A stretch of 64,000 bases of DNA from contig NZ_CP133656.1 in the NCBI RefSeq assembly GCF_036885195.1, positions 3,534,001-3,598,000 on the forward strand. Reading direction: 5' to 3'. Shown here in pieces: positions 1 to 7,426 of this stretch; within the stretch, counting starts at the first letter, position 1, and every line of letters begins with the position of its first letter. This DNA comes from Pectobacterium cacticida. Its GTDB lineage: Bacteria > Pseudomonadota > Gammaproteobacteria > Enterobacterales > Enterobacteriaceae. The position numbers were made by a program, and so were the translations under genes. The notes below the pieces were generated by a model. The model made no database searches. It saw only the letters and a list, made by a program, of their open reading frames with translations, and was not told the DNA's origin.

Positions 1-704
1 TTACAACCGTGCGCGGCGAAGTGATCCAGACGTTTACTCAGCGCCGCTTGCAGATCGCTGAAGCGGCGGATATCGGTATCCGCGACTTCACCCAGCTTCG
101 CCATGTAGTCGTTAAATGTCGCCAGTTCTATATTAAACGCTTTATCCGGGCGCCAGCTTGGCAAGACTTTAATCGAGAAACTGGGATCCTGGGCTACCGC
201 TTTATGGTGGCGCAAATCGTCAATCGGATCGTCTGTCGTACCGACCATTTTTACGTTCATCTGCTGCATGATGCCGCGTGCGGTGAATTCATCGCGCTCC
301 AGCATGGCATTACAGCGGTTCCAGATGTCTTTTGCCGTACTCGGTGACAGCAGCGTCCCCGTTATGCCGAACGGGCGGCGCAGTTCCAGATGTGTCCAGT
401 GATACAGTGGATTACCAATCGTGTGCGGCACAGTAGCAGCCCAGGCTTCAAATTTTTCCCAATCGCTGGCATCCCCCGTACACAGACGCTCAGGCACACC
501 ATTAGTACGCATTGCACGCCATTTGTAGTGATCGCCTTTCAGCCAGATGTCATACAGGTTTTTGAAACGGTAATTTTCCGCAATTTGTTCAGGCGGCAAA
601 TGGCAGTGGTAGTCAAATATCGGCTGGTCGACGGCATAGTCGTAATAGAGGCGACGAGCAAATTCACTGTCTAACAAAAAATCTTCACTCAGGAACTGGG
701 ACAT
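1..704 (-). CDS. uxaC: Glucuronate/galacturonate isomerase UxaC, 3' end cut by window
   Basis: Uronate isomerase converts D-galacturonate to D-tagaturonate (and D-glucuronate to D-fructuronate), the first intracellular step of pectin sugar catabolism. About 234 N-terminal residues of a family of roughly 470 are visible; the reading frame is open to the window edge. Reading from the ATG at 704, the protein starts MSQFLSEDFLL and carries the amidohydrolase-type metal motif DYHCHL at residues 31-36. An AAGGAAG ribosome binding site precedes the ATG. It is divergent from exuT, the usual arrangement of the galacturonate regulon, and is probably controlled by ExuR. The identification comes from recognised sequence similarity; the C-terminal half cannot be checked here. 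Confidence 0.95.
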   Translation of the reverse strand, partial: MSQFLSEDFLLDSEFARRLYYDYAVDQPIFDYHCHLPPEQIAENYRFKNLYDIWLKGDHYKWRAMRTNGVPERLCTGDASDWEKFEAWAATVPHTIGNPLYHWTHLELRRPFGITGTLLSPSTAKDIWNRCNAMLERDEFTARGIMQQMNVKMVGTTDDPIDDLRHHKAVAQDPSFSIKVLPSWRPDKAFNIELATFNDYMAKLGEVADTDIRRFSDLQAALSKRLDHFAAHGC

Positions 705-1115
705 ACTTTCTTCCTTACCGTGCTTTTTGTGCACCATGTTAGTTGACCGTTAAAAGATATCACACCAATTATGCGCAATATCTCACAGCATTTGTGAGGT
801 GATGATCGCAAAAATGTCACAACCTGTACAATAACGCACCAAACTCCGTCATAAATCATCTGATAGACGTGATTTATGTACGATTTATGTATTTCCACAT
901 AAAAATAATGGTTTTGTGATATCACTCAACTTTTGAAGTTGTATGACAAATTATTGTAACCCTGCTTTAAGTAAGGATTCAATCGCTATCTCATAAAGAG
1001 AAGGGATCCCCTGTTCAGCACAACAAATCGTGTCATCGCACACGATATGGCACATCAAGCCCTGGCAAGAATCAAGGTCATCGCTGTGTTTTTATTGACT
1101 CGGAGAAGAAATTAA
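705..1115. promoter_or_regulatory. uxaC-exuT divergent regulatory region
   Basis: This 411-base region separates the divergent starts of uxaC and exuT and must hold both promoters. It contains one good ExuR operator candidate (936-953). Several TGTGA-like half sites occur around 790-925, but none has a properly spaced partner, so I do not call a CRP site. No credible gene lies here. Confidence 0.6.
936..953. promoter_or_regulatory. Putative ExuR operator upstream of exuT
   Basis: The 18-mer AAGTTGTATGACAAATTA contains the inverted halves TTGT and ACAA around a 3-base centre. It matches another 18-mer upstream of exuR (2523-2540) at 16 of 18 positions. ExuR is a GntR-family repressor that binds AT-rich palindromes of this general type, so autoregulation plus control of exuT/uxaC is the natural reading. 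Assignment to ExuR is inference from position and recurrence. Confidence 0.6.
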
Positions 1116-2417
1116 ATGCGTAAAATTAAAGGGTTACGCTGGTACATGATCGGACTGGTGACCATCGGCACCGTGCTGGGATATCTCACACGTAATGCGG
1201 TTTCTGTCGCCGCGCCTACGCTTCAGGAACAATTACACATCACCACACAGCAATATTCGTACATTATCGCGGCTTACTCAGCTTGTTATACCATTATGCA
1301 ACCGATCGCCGGCTATGTGCTGGATGTGCTCGGTACCAAGATTGGCTATGCCTTGTTCGCTATAGTCTGGGCCGTCTTTTGCATGGGAACCGCGCTGGCG
1401 AATAGTTGGGGAGGGCTGGCTATCGCCCGCGGCGCCGTCGGTATGGCGGAAGCCGCGATGATCCCTGCGGGGTTAAAAGCCAGTAGCGAGTGGTTCCCAG
1501 CAAAAGAGCGATCCGTTGCGGTTGGCTATTTCAACGTCGGGTCATCCATTGGGGCGATGATTGCGCCGCCGCTGGTCGTGTGGGCAATCGTGGCGCACAG
1601 TTGGGAAATGGCCTTCATCATTACGGGTGCACTAAGTCTTATCTGGGCCATCAGTTGGCTCGTTTTCTATAAGCATCCGAAAGATCAAAAGAAACTTAGC
1701 GATGAAGAGCGCGACTACATTCTTAACGGGCAGGAAGCACAACACCAAACCAATAATAAGAAAAGGATGTCTGCCTGGCAGATCCTGCGTAACCGCCAAT
1801 TTTGGGGTATCGCGCTACCGCGCTTTCTGGCTGAACCCGCCTGGGGAACATTTAATGCCTGGATTCCATTGTTTATGTTTAAAGCCTATGGTTTTAACTT
1901 AAAAGAAATTGCGATGTTCGCCTGGATGCCAATGCTGTTCGCCGACATTGGTTGTATTCTCGGTGGCTACATGCCAATGCTTTTCCAAAAATATTTCAAT
2001 GTTAATCTGATTGTTTCTCGTAAGTTAGTTGTCACACTGGGTGCGATATTAATGATAGCCCCAGGGATGATTGGTCTGTTCTCCAGCCCTTATGTTGCTA
2101 TCGCTCTGCTGTGCGTCGGCGGATTCGCGCATCAAGCCTTGTCAGGCGCGTTGATTACGTTGTCATCCGACGTGTTTGGCCGCAATGAAGTCGCTACGGC
2201 GAATGGCCTGACCGGCATGGCGGCCTGGATGGCGAGCACGCTGTTTGCATTGGTGGTCGGCGCATTGGCCGACACGCTGGGCTTTAGCCCGTTATTTGCC
2301 GCACTGTCAGTCTTCGACTTGCTAGGCGCAGTCGTCATTTGGACGGTGTTGAAAAACCAGCCAGCGTCGGAAGTCGACTCAGTACCTGAACCCAGTAAAC
2401 CAGCCAGCCAACACTGA
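1116..2417 (+). CDS. exuT: Hexuronate transporter ExuT (MFS)
   Basis: ExuT is an inner-membrane proton symporter of the major facilitator superfamily (anion:cation symporter group) that imports D-galacturonate and D-glucuronate. The 433-residue product has the expected alternation of about 12 hydrophobic segments, with a charged cytoplasmic loop near residues 190-215 (HPKDQKKLSDEERDYI) that is typical of this group. The ATG at 1116 follows a GGAGAAGAA ribosome binding site. It sits between divergent uxaC and downstream exuR, the classic galacturonate arrangement. A C-terminal hydrophilic tail ends in SKPASQH. The call is firm from recognised similarity and context. Confidence 0.95.
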   Translation: MRKIKGLRWYMIGLVTIGTVLGYLTRNAVSVAAPTLQEQLHITTQQYSYIIAAYSACYTIMQPIAGYVLDVLGTKIGYALFAIVWAVFCMGTALANSWGGLAIARGAVGMAEAAMIPAGLKASSEWFPAKERSVAVGYFNVGSSIGAMIAPPLVVWAIVAHSWEMAFIITGALSLIWAISWLVFYKHPKDQKKLSDEERDYILNGQEAQHQTNNKKRMSAWQILRNRQFWGIALPRFLAEPAWGTFNAWIPLFMFKAYGFNLKEIAMFAWMPMLFADIGCILGGYMPMLFQKYFNVNLIVSRKLVVTLGAILMIAPGMIGLFSSPYVAIALLCVGGFAHQALSGALITLSSDVFGRNEVATANGLTGMAAWMASTLFALVVGALADTLGFSPLFAALSVFDLLGAVVIWTVLKNQPASEVDSVPEPSKPASQH

Positions 2418-2437
2418 TAAATCCTGCATTATTCTAG

Positions 2438-2460
2438 CTCATCCGGTATTATCGGATGAG
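2438..2460 (+). terminator. Hairpin after exuT, probable terminator
   Basis: CTCATCCG and CGGATGAG form a perfect 8-bp stem with a 7-base loop, 20 bases after the exuT stop. The following bases (TTGCCCGCTT) are not a strong T tract, so it may attenuate rather than fully stop transcription into exuR. Confidence 0.55.
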
Positions 2461-2522
2461 TTGCCCGCTTATAAGTACGTACTCTGATAACTGTGACCAT
2501 AATATTGGTTGCTGCTATGATT

Positions 2523-2540
2523 AAGTGGTATAACAAATTA
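2523..2540. promoter_or_regulatory. Putative ExuR operator upstream of exuR
   Basis: The 18-mer AAGTGGTATAACAAATTA differs from the site upstream of exuT (936-953) at only two positions. It lies 80 bases upstream of the exuR start, consistent with autorepression. The match to a second site flanking the same operon is what supports it; the protein bound is inferred. Confidence 0.6.
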
Positions 2541-2619
2541 TCTTTCAAAGATTAACAAGAAAGGCACTCATGCCCTGACGTGGCACACGGATCGTCATCT
2601 ATCGAGAGTAGACATCATC

Positions 2620-3396
2620 ATGGCACTCACTGAACCTCGACGGCTATACCAGCAGTTAGCCGCAGAATTAAAACAGCGCATCGAAAGTGGTCGGTATCAG
2701 GTCGGCGAAAAATTACCGGCAGAACGTTCTATTTCAGAAGAGATGAACGTTAGCCGCACCGTAGTGCGCGAAGCGATTATCATGCTGGAAGTTGAAGGAT
2801 ACGTTGAAGTACGTAAAGGCTCAGGCATTCATGTTATTGCCAACCAGCAGAAGACGTCGTTTATCACTAGCAGCGATGCTGATTTTGTTACGGCGGGTCC
2901 GTTTGAACTGCTTCAGGCGCGCCAGCTTATCGAAAGTAATATTGCCGAATTTGCTGCGACGCAGGTCACACGCCAGGACATCATTCAATTGCTGGAAATT
3001 CAGGAACATGCACGCCAGGAAGATCGCTTTCGTGATTCCGAATGGGATCTCAAATTTCATGTTCAAGTCGCACTGGCGACACAAAACTCGGCGATGGCCA
3101 CCATCGTTGAAAAAATGTGGAGTCAACGGATCCATAACCCCTACTGGCGCAAACTACATGAGCACATTGACGACAAGTCGATAGAAGGCTGGTACGAAGA
3201 TCACGACGGCATACTTAAGGCTCTGATTCGCAAAGATCCGCATGCTGCCAAGCTGGCGATGTGGCGGCACCTGGAAAACACCAAGCAAATGTTGTTTCGC
3301 GCTACGACGGATGATTTTGAGTTCAATGTCGATCGCTATATGTTTGCGGATAACCCCGTCGTACACCTCGATGAGAAAAATATGGGTAAGCCCTGA
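2620..3396 (+). CDS. exuR: Hexuronate operon regulator ExuR (GntR/FadR family)
   Basis: ExuR represses the galacturonate genes and is released by hexuronates. The 258-residue protein has an N-terminal winged helix (residues about 8-75: LYQQLAAELKQRI, then GEKLPAERSISEEMNVSRTV) and a C-terminal FCD ligand-binding domain with the acidic and histidine residues expected for metal-assisted ligand binding (for example DLKFHVQVA and HRHLEN-like WRHLENTKQM). Length equals that of enterobacterial ExuR. It follows exuT by 202 bases and has its own putative operator at 2523-2540. The ribosome binding site before ATG 2620 is weak (GAGAGTAGA), but no better in-frame start exists. Confidence 0.93.
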   Translation: MALTEPRRLYQQLAAELKQRIESGRYQVGEKLPAERSISEEMNVSRTVVREAIIMLEVEGYVEVRKGSGIHVIANQQKTSFITSSDADFVTAGPFELLQARQLIESNIAEFAATQVTRQDIIQLLEIQEHARQEDRFRDSEWDLKFHVQVALATQNSAMATIVEKMWSQRIHNPYWRKLHEHIDDKSIEGWYEDHDGILKALIRKDPHAAKLAMWRHLENTKQMLFRATTDDFEFNVDRYMFADNPVVHLDEKNMGKP

Positions 3397-3400
3397 TCGC

Positions 3401-3436
3401 TTTCCCCTTGCCTTAAGCCAGGGGAAATCGCTTTTA
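3401..3436 (+). terminator. Rho-independent terminator after exuR
   Basis: TTTCCCCT (3401-3408) pairs perfectly with AGGGGAAA (3420-3427) across an 11-base loop, followed by TCGCTTTT. It starts five bases after the exuR stop codon. Confidence 0.75.
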
Positions 3437-4019
3437 AAGATTAGAGTAAAGGTCAAAAAACGTTGATTTCTGTCAGCGTGTGTAAAATATCCTGGAAACG
3501 CCGACTCTTCCTCGAAAAATGCCCCTTAATCTCCCGAGTTGTCGTAATATTTCCCTGTCTCAGTAGCCCCTATTTTGTTACAGTTGATGTGTCTTTTTTA
3601 CGCTTAATTCGTCGCTTTGGATGCAAAGTCAGCCAAGACCACACAATCCCACCCCGTACGTTTATCGGGTTTGCAGCACCATCGGGTATCAGGTCAGACA
3701 CTAGCGTCACTATCAGGTGGGGCAAAACAGACAGCGTCGAAAAAATCATCACCCAGCCTCCTGATATACCCTAAATCATTCAAGCTTCAGGCAGGCGGCG
3801 AGAAAAGCAACCCCGTAAATTTACGCAGGGAAGTCATGCCAGTGGCTGACAAATCTGTAGCTTGTTGTGCTAGCCATAGCATGGGGTACATATAGGTGTG
3901 TTGAATCGCGCCGACGATGTACATGAAAGTGTCGGGGATAACAGTGTATTCACTCTTGTCATGTTTAAACGCGTGATTATTGCCAAGGCTAAATGAATCA
4001 GAAGTATTAGGAATACCGG
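3437..4019. other. Long intergenic stretch between exuR and yqjA
   Basis: About 580 bases without a credible gene. Reading frames present here lack ribosome binding sites and resemble nothing I recognise. The right part holds a dispersed repeat copy (3764-3894); the yqjA promoter must lie after it. The left 330 bases show nothing I can name. Confidence 0.6.
3764..3894. repeat. Dispersed repeat copy 1 (about 131 bp)
   Basis: Begins ATATACCCTAAATCATTCAAG then CTTCAGGCAGGCGGCGAG and ends in GGGGTACATATA. The left end closely matches the element at 26732-26856 (TATACGCTAATAAATTCAAG, TTTCAGGCAGACGACGGG). Both begin and end with TATA-type sequence and have a CAAG(C/T)TTCAGGCAG block, the layout of a short non-coding enterobacterial repeat. 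This copy is degenerate at its right end. It is probably an IRU-like or MITE-like element common in this lineage, which is inference. Confidence 0.6.
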
Positions 4020-4703
4020 ATGGAATTAATTAAAGAACTGTTGAACGCGCTGTGGCATCAGGATTTCGATATTTTAGCCGATCCCAAGCTGGTATGGACT
4101 GTATATATCTTACTGTTTTTAATTATTTTTCTTGAAAACGGCCTTCTTCCTGCCGCTTTCTTGCCCGGCGATAGCTTGCTCATTTTGGTTGGTGTCCTTG
4201 TCGCCAAAGGTACCATGAATTACCCGTTTACCCTCTTTTTACTGACAACAGCTGCCAGCCTCGGTTGCTGGGCCAGCTACATTCAGGGTAAATGGCTCGG
4301 TAACACGGGTGTCGTTCAGGGGTGGCTTTCACATTTACCGGCACACTACCACCAACGCGCACACCAACTCTTTCATCGCCATGGTCTGTCCGCGCTATTA
4401 GTGGGCCGCTTTCTGGCGTTTGTCAGAACCTTATTACCCACCATCGCCGGTCTGTCTGGCCTGAACAATGCGCGCTTTCAGTTCTTTAATTGGATGAGCG
4501 GGTTCCTGTGGGTGTTTATTTTAGTCACGCTGGGTTTTGCCTTGGGGAATACAACCTTCTTCCTGAAATACGAAGATGAGTTAATGCTCTGCCTCATGAT
4601 GCTACCGCTGGTGCTGCTGTTCATCGGGCTGTTTGGTTCGCTTTTTGTCCTATGGCGTAAAAAACAAGATACGAAAGCAAATAATGCTGAAAAAGGGAGA
4701 TAA
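4020..4703 (+). CDS. yqjA: DedA-family membrane protein YqjA
   Basis: DedA proteins are inner-membrane proteins linked to proton-dependent envelope homeostasis and lipid-carrier flipping; YqjA supports growth at alkaline pH and drug tolerance. The 227-residue protein has the family landmarks in the expected places: Glu39 (FLEN), Asp51 in FLPGDS, and Arg130 and Arg136 in GRFLAFVRT, which correspond to residues known to be essential in the E. coli protein. Several hydrophobic segments follow. AGGAAT precedes the ATG. It is the first gene of the yqjA-mzrA-yqjC block, with only two bases between its stop and the mzrA start. Confidence 0.93.
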   Translation: MELIKELLNALWHQDFDILADPKLVWTVYILLFLIIFLENGLLPAAFLPGDSLLILVGVLVAKGTMNYPFTLFLLTTAASLGCWASYIQGKWLGNTGVVQGWLSHLPAHYHQRAHQLFHRHGLSALLVGRFLAFVRTLLPTIAGLSGLNNARFQFFNWMSGFLWVFILVTLGFALGNTTFFLKYEDELMLCLMMLPLVLLFIGLFGSLFVLWRKKQDTKANNAEKGR

Positions 4704-4705
4704 TC

Positions 4706-5101
4706 GTGTCAATCCATTGGCTATCCTCTAAATTCACATTCAGGCATATCGGTCGAATGCTGCTATTGCTTGCCTTACTGACGATAGTTTTAACGCAGTC
4801 CCTATCACCACGTCATGCCCATGATGATGCCATGTTACACATTAAGCCTTATGCTGGCGCAGCATTGCCAGATGGCTTTTATGTCTATCAGCGGCTAAAC
4901 GAAAAGGGGATCGAGATAAAAAGTATTACGCCAGAACAAGACAGTCTGGTCGTTCGTCTTGTATCACCAGAGCAAAGTATCGCAGCCAGAGATATTTTGC
5001 GGCTGTCCCTGCCTAAAGTCTCCATTACGGCGCAGTTGACGACAGCTCCAACGCCCTTCTGGCAGCATAAATTAACCCAAAAACAATCTAAACTGGGGTG
5101 A
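4706..5101 (+). CDS. mzrA: Modulator of EnvZ/OmpR, MzrA (YqjB)
   Basis: MzrA is a small bitopic inner-membrane protein that contacts the sensor kinase EnvZ and shifts OmpR output, linking other envelope stress responses to porin control. The 131-residue product has one N-terminal membrane segment (about residues 17-32, RMLLLLALLTIVLTQSL) and a periplasmic domain. It starts with GTG at 4706 after a GGGAGA ribosome binding site, two bases after the yqjA stop, so the two are very likely co-transcribed and coupled. The stop overlaps the region just before yqjC. Function is assigned by similarity and by the conserved yqjA-mzrA pairing. Confidence 0.85.
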   Translation: MSIHWLSSKFTFRHIGRMLLLLALLTIVLTQSLSPRHAHDDAMLHIKPYAGAALPDGFYVYQRLNEKGIEIKSITPEQDSLVVRLVSPEQSIAARDILRLSLPKVSITAQLTTAPTPFWQHKLTQKQSKLG

Positions 5102-5106
5102 TAAAT

Positions 5107-5496
5107 ATGAAATTATCTCCGTGTATTATTGCATTAACGCTCCTATTTTCCGGTCACACATTGGCCGATGACGCCAATCAGGTCGAAACCTGCCAACAGA
5201 AGGCACAAAATATTCAGCACCAGCTTGATGAAGCGCGTAAACAGGGAAATCAGCATCGCATCCGAGGGCTAGAGAAAGCGCTGGACGGTGTCAAAAGCCA
5301 TTGTACGGATGTTGGCCTGGCGCAGAAACATCAGGAATCCCTCGCGGAAAAACGGCAAAAGGTTGCCGAACGGCAGCAAGAACTTAACGAGAGTCGGCAA
5401 AAAGGCGACGACGCAGACAAGATCCTTAAACGTGAGAGAAAACTGGCTGAAGCCGAGCAGGCATTGCGGGCAGAGGAAGGCGGCGCATCGCATTAA
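5107..5496 (+). CDS. yqjC: Periplasmic DUF1090 protein YqjC
   Basis: A 129-residue secreted protein of unknown function (DUF1090). A signal peptide is clear: MKLSPCIIALTLLFSGHTLA followed by DDANQ. The mature part is almost entirely charged coiled coil (residues about 25-125, rich in Lys, Glu, Gln, Arg) with two cysteines (ETCQQK and SHCTDV) that could form a disulfide. The ATG at 5107 is preferred over the upstream GTG at 5098, which would add three residues before the signal peptide and overlap the mzrA stop; GGGGTGA sits at the right distance before 5107. It follows mzrA directly and is probably in the same transcript. Confidence 0.85.
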   Translation: MKLSPCIIALTLLFSGHTLADDANQVETCQQKAQNIQHQLDEARKQGNQHRIRGLEKALDGVKSHCTDVGLAQKHQESLAEKRQKVAERQQELNESRQKGDDADKILKRERKLAEAEQALRAEEGGASH

Positions 5497-5672
5497 TGGC
5501 GCTTCTGTTGTGCATGCGACATCCTTCCGCTGAAGACAAATTGCCGTACTTCTAACCCGTTATCGGAATTATCCGTATCCACGATTGTCCGCATTTACAA
5601 AGGCAGCATAATTTTTATCTTCGGCTATAGTTAAATCCAGGTTTCCGACATAAACATAAAAGGGTTAATAGA

Positions 5673-5978
5673 ATGGCTAAAGATCAAAATTCTGAGTACC
5701 TGCGCACCGAGCTCAAAACACTGGCTGATACGCTAGAGGAAGTTCTCAGTTCATCGAGCGAAAAATCAAAAGAAGAATTGGATAAACTCCGCAGCAAGGC
5801 AGAAAGCGCACTCAAAGATACGCGTAGCCGCCTTAGTGAAGCGGGTGAGCGTATCGCTTCTCACACCAAAGACGCGGTTGAATCCGCCGACGATTATGTT
5901 CGTGATAACCCATGGACAGGCGTTGGTATTGGTGCCGCTATCGGCGTCGTGCTTGGCGTTCTGCTATCTCGCCGCTGA
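5673..5978 (+). CDS. yqjD: DUF883 membrane-anchored ribosome-associated protein YqjD
   Basis: A 101-residue member of the ElaB/YqjD/YgaM family. In E. coli these tail-anchored inner-membrane proteins bind ribosomes in stationary phase. The N-terminal 75 residues are highly charged helix (KDQNSEYLRTELKTLADTLEEVL); the C-terminus has a glycine-rich membrane anchor (TGVGIGAAIGVVLGVLL) ending in SRR, exactly the family layout. AAAAGGG lies before the ATG. It heads the yqjD-yqjE-yqjK trio, separated from yqjC by about 176 bases that should hold its own promoter, expected to be stationary-phase controlled from what is known in E. coli. Confidence 0.9.
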   Translation: MAKDQNSEYLRTELKTLADTLEEVLSSSSEKSKEELDKLRSKAESALKDTRSRLSEAGERIASHTKDAVESADDYVRDNPWTGVGIGAAIGVVLGVLLSRR

Positions 5979-5990
5979 TAGCTGATCGTT

Positions 5991-6383
5991 ATGACGGATA
6001 AATATCAGCAAGGCCCCGCTAGCGGGGTCATCGGCTCAGCCAAACGCATCGTGACCCTCTTGGTTAAGATGGTCGAAAGCCGTTTGCGGCTAGTGGTCAT
6101 TGAACTTGAGGAAGAAAAAGCCAACCTTATCCAGCTACTCCTTTTGGTTGGCTTAACGCTACTCTTTACGATGTTCGGCATCATGAGTCTGGTGGCATTG
6201 CTCATTTTGGGCATAGATCCTGCGTATCGTCTCTATACCGTCGGTTGGATAACCGTGGTGTTATTAGGTCTGGCAGTGATAGGGGGAATATGGACGCTGA
6301 TAAAAGTGCGCCGTTCCACCTTGCTCAAGGCGACACGTAAAGAGCTCGAAATTGATAAAGTGCTGCTGGAGGAAGATAAATGA
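5991..6383 (+). CDS. yqjE: YqjE family inner-membrane protein
   Basis: A 130-residue protein of the YqjE family (holin-superfamily-like membrane proteins). Two strong membrane segments are visible at about residues 44-66 (LLLVGLTLLFTMFGIMSLVALLI) and 76-98, separated by a short loop; the C-terminal tail is charged. It starts 13 bases after the yqjD stop, and its stop codon overlaps the yqjK start in ATGA. Its function is not known; it is constantly found with yqjD and yqjK, which suggests a shared role at the membrane in stationary phase. Confidence 0.87.
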   Translation: MTDKYQQGPASGVIGSAKRIVTLLVKMVESRLRLVVIELEEEKANLIQLLLLVGLTLLFTMFGIMSLVALLILGIDPAYRLYTVGWITVVLLGLAVIGGIWTLIKVRRSTLLKATRKELEIDKVLLEEDK

Positions 6384-6673
6384 GCCAGCGCCAGTCGCGC
6401 GAACGAGAAAAAGCCCAGTTACTGCGCCACATACAACAGCAGCGATTGGATCTGGCGGCGGCGAAAAGACATTGGCTGGCAACCACTGCCCGTTACGATC
6501 GTGGCTGGAGAAACCTGATGCAGTGGCGTAAATTCTGGATCGTTGGTTCCGGCCTTATCGCGCTTTATGGTGTGCGCCATCCCCGACGAATGATCCTCTG
6601 GGGGCGTCGTCTGGTTGGACTCTGGGGGGCATTTAGGTTTGTGCGCAAAACGTTTATTTCACGCCGCCGCTAA
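6380..6673 (+). CDS. yqjK: YqjK-like family protein
   Basis: A 97-residue protein matching the YqjK family: a strongly basic and helical N-terminus (RQSREREKAQLLRHIQQQRLDL), one hydrophobic segment near residues 51-66 (FWIVGSGLIALYGV) and an arginine-rich C-terminus (FVRKTFISRRR). The ATG overlaps the yqjE stop by four bases (ATGA), the usual sign of translational coupling. Function is unknown. The high arginine content may indicate contact with nucleic acid or membrane phospholipid, which is speculation. Confidence 0.85.
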   Translation: MSQRQSREREKAQLLRHIQQQRLDLAAAKRHWLATTARYDRGWRNLMQWRKFWIVGSGLIALYGVRHPRRMILWGRRLVGLWGAFRFVRKTFISRRR

Positions 6674-6933
6674 CCCTTTTATCACACAGGCTTCCCCCTC
6701 CACATGTCACCAACCCGTATTATTTAACGCGCTAAGGCTATATAGCGCGTTCTCTTCCACCGCATAAAACATCAATTTTTCTGAAAAAAAACAACAATTA
6801 TACTCGCTGGCAGCACAAATCATCTCTCTATATTATCAGCCCATAACCTCGTAACAGCCAAGGTTTCAGACAGCGCCTGCTACCGCGAACACGATAGGGC
6901 TGCTAGCAATAACTAACATTAATGGAAAAGATG

Positions 6934-7329
6934 ATGAAAAATTTAGAAAGTACCGCACTGTTGGTCGCACGAATTTTAATGCCAATTCTGTTTATCACCG
7001 CGGGTTACGGCAAGCTGGGCGATGCCTACGCAGGAACCCAGCAATACATGCAAGCCATGGGCGTACCAACCTTCCTTCTGCCGCTCACCATTCTGCTGGA
7101 ATTAGGCGGGGGCCTGGCCGTACTGTTTGGATTATTGACTCGTACCGTCGCCCTGTTTACCGCTGGCTTTACCCTGCTGACGGCGATCATTTTCCACTCT
7201 AATTTTGCCGAAGGGGTGAACCAACTGATGTTCATGAAAAATCTGACCATCGCGGGCGGCTATCTCTTACTGGCAGTCACCGGACCAGGTGCTTTCAGCG
7301 TCGATCGTCTGTTGGGTAAAAAGTGGTAA
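6934..7329 (+). CDS. yqjF: DoxX family membrane protein YqjF
   Basis: A DoxX-family inner-membrane protein of about 131 residues with four membrane segments. The sequence LVARILMPILFITAGYGKLG at the start and GPGAFSVDRLLGKKW at the end are diagnostic of the enterobacterial YqjF group. Three in-frame ATGs lie at 6922, 6931 and 6934; the third is chosen because GGAAAAG (6924-6930) is then a properly placed ribosome binding site and the N-terminus MKNLES matches the family. Some DoxX relatives take part in thiosulfate or quinone redox chemistry, but the function here is not established. The neighbour yqjG is also a redox protein. Confidence 0.88.
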   Translation: MKNLESTALLVARILMPILFITAGYGKLGDAYAGTQQYMQAMGVPTFLLPLTILLELGGGLAVLFGLLTRTVALFTAGFTLLTAIIFHSNFAEGVNQLMFMKNLTIAGGYLLLAVTGPGAFSVDRLLGKKW

Positions 7330-7368
7330 AACGAGCCGCCTCCGGCCTGTACTACACTTAATGCATTA

Positions 7369-7395
7369 GACGGCAGGAATACAAGGCCTGCCGTC
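7369..7395 (+). terminator. Hairpin between yqjF and yqjG
   Basis: GACGGCAGG (7369-7377) and CCTGCCGTC (7387-7395) form a perfect 9-bp stem with a 9-base loop, 40 bases after the yqjF stop, followed by AGTCTATCATTATT. It is a probable terminator with a weak T tract, or an intercistronic RNA-stabilising hairpin. Confidence 0.5.
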
Positions 7396-7426
7396 AGTCT
7401 ATCATTATTCATTCGAGGGAAGATGT

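Noticed and set aside
911..928. TGTGATATCACTC as a CRP site before exuT
   Set aside because: The two halves are only two bases apart instead of six, so it does not fit CRP geometry.
3463..3895. Two overlapping frames (103 and 92 codons) between exuR and yqjA
   Set aside because: No ribosome binding sites, unlike any protein I know, and the second runs through a dispersed repeat.
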